From Thermoplasmata archaeon (GTDB lineage Archaea; Thermoplasmatota; Thermoplasmata; SG8-5; JAGLSY01), in contig JAGLQE010000322.1 in assembly GCA_023137005.1 (NCBI GenBank), positions 1 to 18,757 of the forward strand: DNA of 18,757 nucleotides, written 5' to 3'. The position numbers and the translations under genes were made by a program. Position 1 is the stretch's first letter; each line of letters begins with the position of its first letter. The notes beneath the pieces are model-generated. The model was not told the DNA's origin. It ran no database searches and saw only the letters and a list, made by a program, of their open reading frames with translations. Shown here piece after piece: positions 1 to 7,900 of this stretch.

Positions 1-1032
1 ATGTACTCCAGGCTGATATTCATAACTGCCAGGAACTACAATGGCACATTGAGTGACGCATCTGATGACTCTACCTTGATATACGGGGTAGATACAGCTG
101 GTGTGGTCAAGTGGAGAAAGACCCTTCAGGGTGTGGCCTTGCATATGCCGATCGTCTATGATGATTTTGCACCGGGTACTTCTCAGCACACTGGTGAGGG
201 TGAGGTCGTCCTGGCCACAGTTCAGCTGGATGCAGCTGGTGAGATAATATCTGGAGATTCTTCCAGAATATATTCACACAGATGTACTGGAACCATGATA
301 GCTCCTCTGCCTCCGACCTGGACCATGGAAGAGGATGAGTTACCACCCAGCGGAATTGATTATCCATTGGGAACAGATGCACAGGGTAGGGATATTCTCA
401 GCCAGTTGCTTCTGGGTTCAAGAATAGCTCTTCTCGTAGGTTTCTCTGCAGCCATATTCTCGATCAGCATAGGTATGCTGGTTGGACTGGTATCAGGTTA
501 CTACGGCGGAAATGTGGATATCATACTCATGAGATTCACTGATGTTATTCTGACATTACCTGGATTACCCTTATTGATCATATTGGCAGCTCTGATGGAG
601 CCCAGTGTGTGGAATATCGTGTTCATCATAGGAATTGTAGGTTGGGGTGGTACTGCAAGGGTTATCAGGTCAGAGGTTCTGACACTGAAGGAAAGACCCT
701 TCATCGACTCTGCAAGGGTCAGCGGTGCCAGCAAGACAAGGATCATGTTCAAGCACATTGCTCCGAACATCCTGCCTCTTGCGGTTCTGTACATGACCTT
801 CTACGTCAGTGGTGCAATTCTTGCTGAAGCTTCTCTAAGTTTCATTGGACTTGGTGATCCAAGGACAATGAGCTGGGGTATGATGTTGAACTTTGTTCAG
901 CACGCTAATGCACTGACTGCCTGGTGGTGGTTGATGCCTCCAGGTATATCTATAACTCTGATCTGTCTGTCATTCTTCCTGCTTGGAAGGGCATTCGATG
1001 AGATAGTCAATCCAAGACTGAGGAGGAGGTGA
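1..1032 (+). CDS. dppC: Dipeptide/oligopeptide ABC transporter permease, DppC/OppC family (5' truncated)
   Basis: Inner-membrane permease half of a peptide importer. The open frame runs in from the window edge, and the expected first membrane helix is missing, so the true start lies upstream. Residues about 1-105 are soluble and beta-rich, with a PQQ/WD-propeller-like strand pattern (STLIYGVDTAGVVKWRKTL). The typical DppC entry motif YPLGTDAQGRD follows at about 121-131, then about five hydrophobic helices, and the coupling (EAA-like) loop SARVSGASKTRIMFKHIAPN near 237-256, which contacts the ATPases. The C-terminus LSFIGLGDP...SWG...FDEIVNPRLRRR is classic for the family. The soluble segment sits between where helix 1 should be and the permease core, so it should face outside; ordinary DppC proteins have only a short loop there. 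The gene ends four bases before dppD. The family is sure; which peptides are carried cannot be read from sequence. Confidence 0.9.
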   Translation: MYSRLIFITARNYNGTLSDASDDSTLIYGVDTAGVVKWRKTLQGVALHMPIVYDDFAPGTSQHTGEGEVVLATVQLDAAGEIISGDSSRIYSHRCTGTMIAPLPPTWTMEEDELPPSGIDYPLGTDAQGRDILSQLLLGSRIALLVGFSAAIFSISIGMLVGLVSGYYGGNVDIILMRFTDVILTLPGLPLLIILAALMEPSVWNIVFIIGIVGWGGTARVIRSEVLTLKERPFIDSARVSGASKTRIMFKHIAPNILPLAVLYMTFYVSGAILAEASLSFIGLGDPRTMSWGMMLNFVQHANALTAWWWLMPPGISITLICLSFFLLGRAFDEIVNPRLRRR

Positions 1033-1036
1033 TGAA

Positions 1037-2065
1037 ATGGCACTGTTAGAACTCAAAAATGTAAGTGTACATTACGGAATTCAGAGAGGAACGGTCAAGG
1101 CCGTGGAGAATGTCTCATTCAATCTGGACAGAGGGGAGACCCTTGGTCTGGTCGGAGAATCTGGCTGTGGAAAAACTACAGCGGCCTTTGCAATTACCCG
1201 ATTGCTCCCGGAGAATGGTGAGATCGTCGAGGGTACCATTACCTTCGATGGCCGGATCATTGCCGGAAGTGAGGAGGAAATGGCTCTACCACCCAAGAAG
1301 CGCAGAAAGTACGTGGAGAACATGATGACCGATTTCAGATGGGACGAGGTCTCCATGATCTTCCAGAGTGCGATGAACGCCTTCAACCCGGTCTTCAAGG
1401 TCGGTGACCAGATCGGTGAGGCCATCAGGGCCCACGATGATGTTACCAAAGAAGAGGCCAGGAAGAAAGTGATCGAGCTCTTCAAACTGGTGGGCCTGGA
1501 TCCCGAAAGGATAGATGGTTTCCCACACGAATACAGTGGAGGTATGAAGCAGAGGGGTATGATCGCAATGGCTCTTGCCTGCAACCCGAAGCTCATCATA
1601 GCCGACGAGCCCACAACCGCTCTGGATGTGATCATGCAGGACCGTGTTCTTGCTGAGATAAGAGATCTCCAGAGGAAATTGGGAATGGCCATGATAATCA
1701 TCACCCACGATATCTCGGTGGTCGCAGAGGTGGCAGAGAAGATCGCCATCATGTACGCCGGAAGGGTATTCGAGTTTGGTGGTATCGAATCAGTGTTCGA
1801 GAGACCGGCCAACCCCTATGCCATGGGTCTACTGGCTTCTTTCCCCAGTATAATCGGTGAGAAGAAACCACTATACTCCATTCCTGGTTCCCCACCTGAT
1901 CTGGCAAATCCGCCATCAGGTTGCAAGTTCCATCCGCGATGTAAATTCGCCAAGGAGATATGCAAGGACGAGGAGCCCGAGCTTGTAGAGGTTGAGCCCA
2001 ACCACTTTTCCCTGTGTCATTTCGCACTGGAATTGTTCAATGGCCAGCTGTCGGAGGTGAGATGA
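1037..2065 (+). CDS. dppD: Peptide ABC transporter ATPase, DppD/OppD family
   Basis: Cytoplasmic ATPase that powers peptide import, working as a heterodimer with the DppF product. 342 residues, normal length. Motifs seen: Walker A GESGCGKT at 40-47, Q-loop MIFQSAMNAFNP, ABC signature YSGGMKQR near 166-173, Walker B LIIADEP near 186-192, and switch histidine in ITHD at 224. The C-terminal peptide-transporter extension follows, with the motif GCKFHPRC and cysteines at 296, 302, 309 and 327. In a bacterial DppD homologue these four cysteines bind a [4Fe-4S] cluster, so a cluster is likely here. The ATG has a strong Shine-Dalgarno (GGAGGTGAT, 1024-1032) that overlaps the dppC stop. The gene overlaps dppF at ATGATGA, so translation is coupled. 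Confidence 0.95.
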   Translation: MALLELKNVSVHYGIQRGTVKAVENVSFNLDRGETLGLVGESGCGKTTAAFAITRLLPENGEIVEGTITFDGRIIAGSEEEMALPPKKRRKYVENMMTDFRWDEVSMIFQSAMNAFNPVFKVGDQIGEAIRAHDDVTKEEARKKVIELFKLVGLDPERIDGFPHEYSGGMKQRGMIAMALACNPKLIIADEPTTALDVIMQDRVLAEIRDLQRKLGMAMIIITHDISVVAEVAEKIAIMYAGRVFEFGGIESVFERPANPYAMGLLASFPSIIGEKKPLYSIPGSPPDLANPPSGCKFHPRCKFAKEICKDEEPELVEVEPNHFSLCHFALELFNGQLSEVR

Positions 2066-3171
2066 TGAGCGAAGAAGATACGATATTCGATGTTATCAAC
2101 CTGAGAAAGTACTTTGAGATATCTGGTGGCTTTATGTCATCCCTCATGAGCAAGGAGCAAGTGTTCGTTCATGCTGTGGATGATATTTCCTTCAAGATAC
2201 AGAAGGGAAAGATCCTTGGTCTGGTGGGTGAGAGTGGTTGTGGTAAAACTACAGCCGGGCGTTTACTAGTCAGGCTGGAAGATCCAACTTCTGGTAATAT
2301 GTACTTCAAGGGCGAGGACATTGCCATGAAGAAAGGTTCCGAGCTTAAGGACTTCAGGCGAAAGGTGCAGATGATCTTTCAGGACCCGTACGAGTCCCTC
2401 AACCCTCGATTCACTGTCTTTGGAACAGTAGTGGAGCCACTGCTTGTTCATGGAGTGGGTGAGTCCTATGAGGAAAGGGAGGACATGGTTGCCAAGGCTC
2501 TTGAATATGCTGAGCTGAAGCCATCATCCGAGTACATGGGCAGATACCCTCACGAACTGAGTGGAGGACAGAGGCAGAGAGTGGCTATAGCTCGTACACT
2601 CGCACTGAGGCCGGAATTCATTGTGGCTGATGAGCCAGTGTCCATGTTGGATGTGTCCATCAGGGCAGGTATCATGAACTTGATGCTTGGATTGAAGGAT
2701 AGGTATGACATACCCTTTATGTTCATCACCCACGATCTTTCGGTGTCCAGATACATGAGCGATCATATCGCGGTGATGTACCTGGGCCACATAGTGGAGT
2801 ATGCGCCGGCTGAGACTATAATACACAACTCATATCATCCATACACCAGGGCTCTGCTGTCAGCGGTTCCGATCCCAGATCCAGGTGTAGAGCGTGGTAG
2901 AACGGAGATCAGAGGAGATCTTCCATCGGCAATGAACATACCCAGCGGTTGTCCCTTCCACCCGAGATGCCTGTACGCTAAGGATGTATGCTCGGAGAAG
3001 AGGCCCGAGGTCAGAGAAATGGAGACTGGACACTTTATCCAGTGCCACTTCGCAGGAGATATCAACTTCCGCAATGACAAGCCCGAGATACCCACCTTCG
3101 AGGATCAGGTCAAGGCCGCTGAGCCTTTAGAGGCAGCCAAGGCCGAGGCTGAAGCTCGCAAGGTTGCGTGA
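2065..3171 (+). CDS. dppF: Peptide ABC transporter ATPase, DppF/OppF family
   Basis: Second ATPase of the peptide importer, partner of DppD. From ATG 2065 it has 368 residues. Walker A GESGCGKT is at 55-62, Q-loop Q106, signature LSGGQRQR at 165-172, Walker B FIVADEP at 185-191, and switch H223. A C-terminal extension repeats the four-cysteine pattern of DppD (C296, C302, C309, C327, within GCPFHPRC), again suggesting an Fe-S cluster. The last 30 residues are an Ala/Glu/Lys-rich tail beyond the family core. The start is ATG 2062 or 2065. I prefer 2065 because GGAGG at 2053-2057 then has seven bases of spacing; an in-frame ATG at 2014 lies inside dppD and is too far upstream. This is the last gene of the operon, with a hairpin just downstream. 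Confidence 0.93.
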   Translation: MSEEDTIFDVINLRKYFEISGGFMSSLMSKEQVFVHAVDDISFKIQKGKILGLVGESGCGKTTAGRLLVRLEDPTSGNMYFKGEDIAMKKGSELKDFRRKVQMIFQDPYESLNPRFTVFGTVVEPLLVHGVGESYEEREDMVAKALEYAELKPSSEYMGRYPHELSGGQRQRVAIARTLALRPEFIVADEPVSMLDVSIRAGIMNLMLGLKDRYDIPFMFITHDLSVSRYMSDHIAVMYLGHIVEYAPAETIIHNSYHPYTRALLSAVPIPDPGVERGRTEIRGDLPSAMNIPSGCPFHPRCLYAKDVCSEKRPEVREMETGHFIQCHFAGDINFRNDKPEIPTFEDQVKAAEPLEAAKAEAEARKVA

Positions 3172-3186
3172 TCGAACCAAGTAGAA

Positions 3187-3220
3187 AAATGGAGGATGGC
3201 GTTCGTCATCCTCCCCATTT
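3187..3220 (+). terminator. Hairpin terminator after dppF
   Basis: Fifteen bases after the dppF stop, GGAGGATG (3191-3198) pairs perfectly with CATCCTCC (3207-3214) across an eight-base loop. The flanks AAAT and ATTT can add further pairs with a two-base bulge. An AT-rich stretch with short T runs follows (3216-3236). It fits the end of the dpp operon. Archaeal termination depends more on T runs than on hairpins, so the stem may instead mark or protect the mRNA 3' end. Confidence 0.6.
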
Positions 3221-3251
3221 CAATATTTATCATTATAAGTTCAGACCATCT

Positions 3252-3274
3252 GCCTTTTACAAACCACTGCACCA
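3252..3274 (+). repeat. 23-base intergenic repeat, copy 1
   Basis: Begins GCCTTTTACAAACCACTG and ends ACCA. It matches bases 3503-3525 at 22 of 23 positions. A TATA-like TTTTTA begins 12 bases after its 18-base exact core, the same layout as copy 2. Candidate regulator-binding site upstream of a promoter; alternatively a direct repeat flanking a 228-base inserted segment. Confidence 0.75.
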
Positions 3275-3280
3275 GGAAGC

Positions 3281-3290
3281 CTTTTTATCT
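3281..3290 (+). promoter_or_regulatory. Possible TATA box upstream of hairpin cluster
   Basis: CTTTTTATCT preceded by GGAAGC resembles an archaeal BRE/TATA pair. Transcription would start near 3311 and run into the inverted-repeat cluster. Support comes only from the motif and the matching position of the 23-base repeat upstream. Confidence 0.35.
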
Positions 3291-3303
3291 CGCTGCGCTG
3301 GAT

Positions 3304-3467
3304 AACCTTCCAAAAAGGTTTCCAATTCCGAATCAAACACTCTATTAATCACAGCTAGCTTATGTGTTTGATAAAATAGATGCGTAGAATTCAATGATAA
3401 AACACGCATCTAAAAAAAATCAGGGAATCTCGGCTCGCCGAGATTCTGAAAGCTCAGCTTGGCTGAG
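3304..3467 (+). other. Cluster of inverted repeats, candidate structured RNA or regulatory region
   Basis: Within 3172-3590, a 419-base space without a credible gene, five inverted repeats follow one another: AACCTT/AAGGTT (3304-3309/3315-3320); ATCAAACAC/GTGTTTGAT (3332-3340/3364-3372); TAGATGCGT/ACGCATCTA (3377-3385/3404-3412, followed by eight A residues); GAATCTCGGC/GCCGAGATTC (3425-3434/3437-3446); and CTCAGC/GCTGAG (3453-3458/3462-3467). Arms of 9-10 perfect base pairs in series are unlikely by chance. A TATA-like element at 3281 could drive transcription of the block. No known RNA family was recognised, and no internal-loop conservation can be judged from one sequence. It could equally be a set of protein-binding sites or remains of a small mobile repeat. 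Confidence 0.45.
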
Positions 3468-3471
3468 ATTC
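3425..3471. repeat. Palindromic dispersed repeat, copy A
   Basis: Two adjacent stem-loops: arms GAATCTCGG/CCGAGATTC with a CTCG loop, then CTCAGC/GCTGAG with a TTG loop. Its reverse complement aligns with 16692-16729. Shared blocks, in order, are GAATCTCAGC, AGCTGAGCTT and CGGCGAG, with nine bases missing from the second copy. Two related copies in opposite orientation, both in intergenic positions, point to a short palindromic repeat family. Confidence 0.55.
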
Positions 3472-3502
3472 ATCCTGCTCGCTCGAAGTTTACAGATACA
3501 TC

Positions 3503-3525
3503 GCCTTTTACAAACCACTGTACCA
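3503..3525 (+). repeat. 23-base intergenic repeat, copy 2
   Basis: Same 18-base core GCCTTTTACAAACCACTG as at 3252, then TACCA in place of CACCA. A TTAAATATT box starts 12 bases after the core ends, mirroring copy 1. It lies 66 bases upstream of the gene at 3591. Confidence 0.75.
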
Positions 3526-3528
3526 ATG

Positions 3529-3573
3529 CACTTAAATATTATACAAAACACCGTACAACTTTGTTTTTATATT
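3529..3573 (+). promoter_or_regulatory. Promoter region of the 3591 membrane-protein operon
   Basis: Two TATA-like boxes are visible: TTAAATATT (3532-3540) and TTTTTATATT (3564-3573). The second is centred about 25 bases before ATG 3591/3594, the spacing expected for a leaderless archaeal mRNA. No Shine-Dalgarno precedes the ATG, which supports that reading. The first would give a leader of roughly 30 bases. Confidence 0.5.
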
Positions 3574-3590
3574 AGTCTAGTAATGTCCGT

Positions 3591-4157
3591 ATGATGAGTA
3601 ACCAGAAACCAATGAAAAAGACCAAAATTCTTGAACTGATAGGCATCTGCCTTGTGATCACAGCTCTGATATCGGCCTACGGTCTTTATTACACCTCGCA
3701 AGAGTATGCCAAGGTGACGGAGACTCAGCTGAATGCGGATGCATATATCACAGGTATTGCGGTATCAAAGAATATATCCGATCTCGGAGTGGATATCAAT
3801 ATCCTGGTACTCAACAATGTTAGCCAGCTGGACATCAAGATCTATATGATCGAGTACAGTGTCTATGCCTCGGATATTCCCATAAACAGGCCCAATCAGA
3901 TGGATTTTCTGGGCACGGTTGCGAGCGCCAGTAATACCAATTTCGTGGAGGCGGGAACCAATTTCGAATACACCGTATCAATGGGCCTCGATCCTACCTC
4001 TGACCAGTATGATAAGCTGGTGGACATATCTCCATCTCCAGACAATTCCGCCCATTTTGTAGTTTCGGGTACGGTTTTCTACAAGATATCAGGCCCCAGT
4101 GACCTTCAGGGTACAATACCCTTCTACTTTGTGGGTATGCTGGAGGTGAGCCCATGA
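3591..4157 (+). CDS. Membrane-anchored protein with LEA2/WHy-like extracytoplasmic domain, function unknown
   Basis: 188 residues. A lysine-rich N-terminus (K9, K10, K12) precedes one hydrophobic helix at about 14-34, with no cleavage motif evident, so the protein is probably an N-in anchored protein with an outside domain. The rest is beta-rich: DADAYITGIAVSKN-like strands, then VDINILVLNNVSQLDIKIYMIEYSVY, LGTV, and an end of the type VVSGTVFYKI...GTIPFYFVG. This alternation, with the N-N-x-S-x-x-D-I-K-I stretch and the GxVxYK...IPF ending, resembles LEA type-2/WHy domains; that match is my inference and needs a profile search. ATG 3591 and 3594 are adjacent; no Shine-Dalgarno is seen and a leaderless promoter is likely. 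It overlaps the next gene by four bases (ATGA), so the two are translated together. Confidence 0.7.
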   Translation: MMSNQKPMKKTKILELIGICLVITALISAYGLYYTSQEYAKVTETQLNADAYITGIAVSKNISDLGVDINILVLNNVSQLDIKIYMIEYSVYASDIPINRPNQMDFLGTVASASNTNFVEAGTNFEYTVSMGLDPTSDQYDKLVDISPSPDNSAHFVVSGTVFYKISGPSDLQGTIPFYFVGMLEVSP

Positions 4158-4786
4158 AGACCGATGGACAGCTTATAAACGCCAAAAAACTGAAGCTCCT
4201 TATCTGGTCCATCTCGGCAGGCATTGTAGTCGCCTTCTTCTTTGCCAGCGATTTCCTGAAGTTCGCTACTGGCTTCTCACCAAGCGGTGAGGTATTGTTC
4301 ATAAGCCCCCTCTTCTGCGGCTTCATCCTGGGATTATTGACCACCATGGACGAGCTCTATCATTCGGTCATGGCCTCCATAATCCTGACGATCACAGCCG
4401 TCGTCATGATAATCATCGCTCTATTTGCACCCATAATTTTCGGTGTGTCCGGTGATTTCCTCGGCCTCTACTATGTTTTCGTGATCCAGAACATGCTCAT
4501 CTCCATAGTCCTCATATTCCCGGTGGCACTGGTGATGACCATCACGGGAAAGGTTGTTGGGGAGTATTTGCTTCTGGGCCATATTTACAAGGCCGAGAGA
4601 GTGGCCTTAAGCAAGGATACGGTCCAGTGGTACCAGATGCTGGAAGATGCTACACCTGAATCTGTGGGTCTAAAACCCATAGGCTGGAAGCCCGAGGATG
4701 ACATGCCTGATGAGGCTGGTGAGACTTTAGAAACACCAGTTGAAGCTCCATCCGAACAGCCCGAGGATGACACATCCCGGGAGTAG
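4154..4786 (+). CDS. Four-helix membrane protein with acidic cytoplasmic tail, function unknown
   Basis: 210 residues. Hydrophobic segments lie at about 17-34, 46-64, 69-97 and 104-134, then a short basic/amphipathic stretch and a 55-residue tail rich in Glu, Asp, Pro and Ser (about 155-210). With a lysine-rich N-terminus and an even helix number, both ends should be in the cytoplasm. I do not recognise a family or any catalytic motif. The start ATG overlaps the upstream stop (ATGA) and has a strong Shine-Dalgarno, GGAGGTGA at 4142-4149, so it is made together with the LEA2-like protein and may form a complex with it. The acidic tail could be a docking site; this is inference. Confidence 0.75.
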   Translation: MKTDGQLINAKKLKLLIWSISAGIVVAFFFASDFLKFATGFSPSGEVLFISPLFCGFILGLLTTMDELYHSVMASIILTITAVVMIIIALFAPIIFGVSGDFLGLYYVFVIQNMLISIVLIFPVALVMTITGKVVGEYLLLGHIYKAERVALSKDTVQWYQMLEDATPESVGLKPIGWKPEDDMPDEAGETLETPVEAPSEQPEDDTSRE

Positions 4787-4880
4787 TTTTATAGCCCACC
4801 AAAGACGTGAACTTCCAGGCCATAAATGACTTGGTGTTACGATTCTGGCCTGGTAGTTTACTTAGAAACCCTTTTACTTC
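4786..4880 (+). promoter_or_regulatory. Weak promoter candidates for the STAND ATPase gene
   Basis: GTTTTATAG at 4786-4794 and CCCTTTTACTT at 4869-4879 are TATA-like. The second is centred about 28 bases before ATG 4903 and would give a leaderless mRNA. Neither is a strong consensus; the gene might also be read from the operon upstream. Confidence 0.3.
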
Positions 4881-4902
4881 TTTAACCATATCCCACTCGC
4901 TA

Positions 4903-7900
4903 ATGGAAGATCTGCGCCCACAACAAATAAGATTGATCGGCAGAGAGGAAGAACTCAAACTGCTGGAAGGAAATCTTGAAGATACGATCATTGGAAAAGG
5001 GTCAACTGTTCTTATATCCGGGGAGGCCGGGGTTGGTAAGACCAGGCTGGTTGATGAATTCCTGGATCATGCTACCGATAAAGGCGTAAAGATATTGACC
5101 GGAGCCAGCTCTTCTGACACTATCCACCCTTTCCTGACCTTTTCCAAAGCCCTTGAGAAGGAGATCGACGACCCTCTGTTCCAGGAACAGGAGCATATAT
5201 CCTTCACTGCATTGTTTGCTGTTGATAGATCAGGCATACTTATTGCCCAGGCATCCTCCGAGGCCTCGGATCTGGATGCAGATATATTCGCGGGCATGCT
5301 TTCGGCAGTTCAGGATTTTGTCAGCGATTCATTCGGTATGTCTGGAGATCGAAAGATCGGGCTGGGAAGGCTGGAATATGGGGACATGAAGATAATGATT
5401 GAACACGGCTCCCAGATATTCCTAACAGCCGTGTTCAAAGGAACCGAACACCCGGACATGAAGAATTTACTCCGAAGCACTGTAAGCTCCATAGAGGAGG
5501 AGTGCGGAGAGGCTCTGAGATCCTGGTCCGGAAATATGGATGACATGGCCCAGGTGCAGGAAACGATCTCATCACTGGCCAATGCCAAATTCCTGATAAG
5601 AAGGGACCTGGAAGGCGTGAAATTGGAAAATGAGAGAATAAGGATAGCTGATGAGGTATTGGAACTTCTCAGGTCATTATCCACTGATCGATCGCTGATC
5701 CTATTGTTGGAGGACCTCCATTGGGCGGATGAATCCTCATTATTTGTTTTGAACTATATTTCCAGGAACATCGCCGGGGAGAATATCATGATAACCGGCA
5801 CGCTTCGGCCCGAGATGGGAGATGTCCTTCAGACCACGATGGAGAATATGAGCTTGGAGGACAATTTCAAGCTCATGCCCCTAATTCAACTTGGAAGTGC
5901 ATCCGTATCATCTCTCGTGGAGGCCATGCACCCTGGACATCAATTCCCCGAGTCCTTCGTGAAACATCTGGCCAGTGCCTGTGATGGCAATCCCTTCTTT
6001 GTTATCGAATTGCTCAGGCAAATGAGCTTGGAGGGAAATATCTCCACTTCCGAAGGCAAAGACATTCTCATCAGCCAGGATTATTCCATCCCTGACTCGG
6101 TGGACGAGGTGGTCCAAAGAAGGCTGGAGAACCTTACCCCTGAGATCATGGCCCTTGCAGAATATGCCTCTTGCATTGGAAGATCATTCGATTCACAGAC
6201 TGCATTATCTATTCAGGCAGCTCGTGACCCAGCCCAGGCTCTCCAGGGACTGCAGGACAGCGGGATCATTACCCTGAACAACGGGACTGCCGAGTTCTGC
6301 CATGCTATCTTCCAGGATGTGATATATGATGGTATTGGTGATAGGTGGAAGTCCTCTTATCACCTTAGCCTTGGTGAATATTATGAAACAGCTTATTCTG
6401 AAAACCTGGATGATGTCTATTATGACCTTGCCAGACATTTTTTCAGGAGCCGGAAGCATGACAAGGCCTTTACCTATTGTTTCGGGGCCGGGGAGAAGGC
6501 TGAGAATGCCTTTGCCATAGAGCAGGCCATTTCATTCTACCAGAACGGTCTTTCCTTGATCCCCAAGCTTAGACAGGATCCTGCCAGGTCCGGGAAGGAG
6601 ATGGAATGTTTAACAAGGCTGGGTGATCTTCACACCCTGATAGGTGAAACAGAGATAGCTATCGCCAGATATATCGAGGTCATTGAGAAGGGAACAGATC
6701 CCCGGAAGAAAGCCGATATTCTCAGGAGAATAGGTGAGATCCATCTCAATCAGGGAGATTATGAGCATAGCAAGGAGAGAGCGGATGAGGGCCTGGCCCT
6801 ACTGGACGAAGAGGATTCTATCGAAACAGCTAGACTATTGAGTGTTCTGGGCTGGGTTGGCATCAGGACGGGCGAACACACGGAGGCCCTTGCCAGCCTG
6901 GAGAAAGCCCTGATGATAGCCGAACATTGTCAGGATAAGAGAGAGATAGCCAATGTCAAGCACAATATCGGCTCTATCCATCTCCACAGGGGGGACAATG
7001 AAATAGCTGTCCAATATACCGAGGAAGCCCTGAAAATAAGAAAAGAGATCAATGATATCAGGAAGATATCCTCATCCTTGAACAATCTGGGGAACCTGTA
7101 TTACAGCATGGGGGAACTGGCCAAGGCCATGGAATATTATGAACAGGCCATCGAGAATTCCAATCAGATCCGAGATAAAAGAAGCCTTTCATTACTCCTC
7201 ACGAACATAGGAAATCTGCATGCCAGCCTGGGGGACTTTGATAAAAGCCTAGAATGCTATAATGAGAGCTATGAATTGAAAAAGAGGTTCGGGGACAAGT
7301 GGGGCATCAGCACTGTTCTGGAAAATATAGGCACACTTCATTTCGACAGGGGGGAATTCGGCCCGGCTCTGGACTATTATGAAAGGTCTATCCAGATCAG
7401 GCGGGAAATAGGAGACAGGTCCGGCGTGGCCCTTTCTCTGAACAATATAGGGGAATTATATCATCAGACTGAAGAATATGAGAAGGCTGTGGAGTATTAT
7501 ACCCAGGCTCTGCAAATATGTAAAGAAATAGATGAACTGTGGATCTTTTCCATCATAAATGTCAGGATAGCGGATTCTTTCATATCTTTGGGACAACTGG
7601 ACAAGGCCTTTTCCTTTGCAAATGAGGCACTGGAGACCTCGATAAGGTCCAAGGCAAAGAGCGATGAGGCTAGGGTCCGTCTGATCATGGGCAAGGCCTG
7701 GCTCGCTTCTGGCAACATGGAAAAGAGCTTTGAGGAATTCAAGAAGGCTAGGGTGATATTCGAGGAGACCGAGGAAACTGGGGAGATCGGTAGATTATAC
7801 TATGAAATGTCATTCTATCATAGGGCCAGGGGAGACGATGATACTGCCGCTGAATATCTCCAGAAGGCTCTGGAGATATTCAAGTCAATGGGTTTCACGC

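Noticed and set aside
1081..1812. Long minus-strand open frame (243 residues) across dppD
   Set aside because: It mirrors the ATPase gene in antisense, has no family features, and dppD is certain on the plus strand.
3394..3594. Small plus-strand open frame (66 residues) before the 3591 gene
   Set aside because: It runs through the hairpins and the promoter, has no Shine-Dalgarno, and does not resemble a protein.
6961..7560. Regular 120-base repeats as a possible CRISPR or satellite
   Set aside because: They are in-frame coding units of a TPR protein with diverged sequence and no spacer structure.
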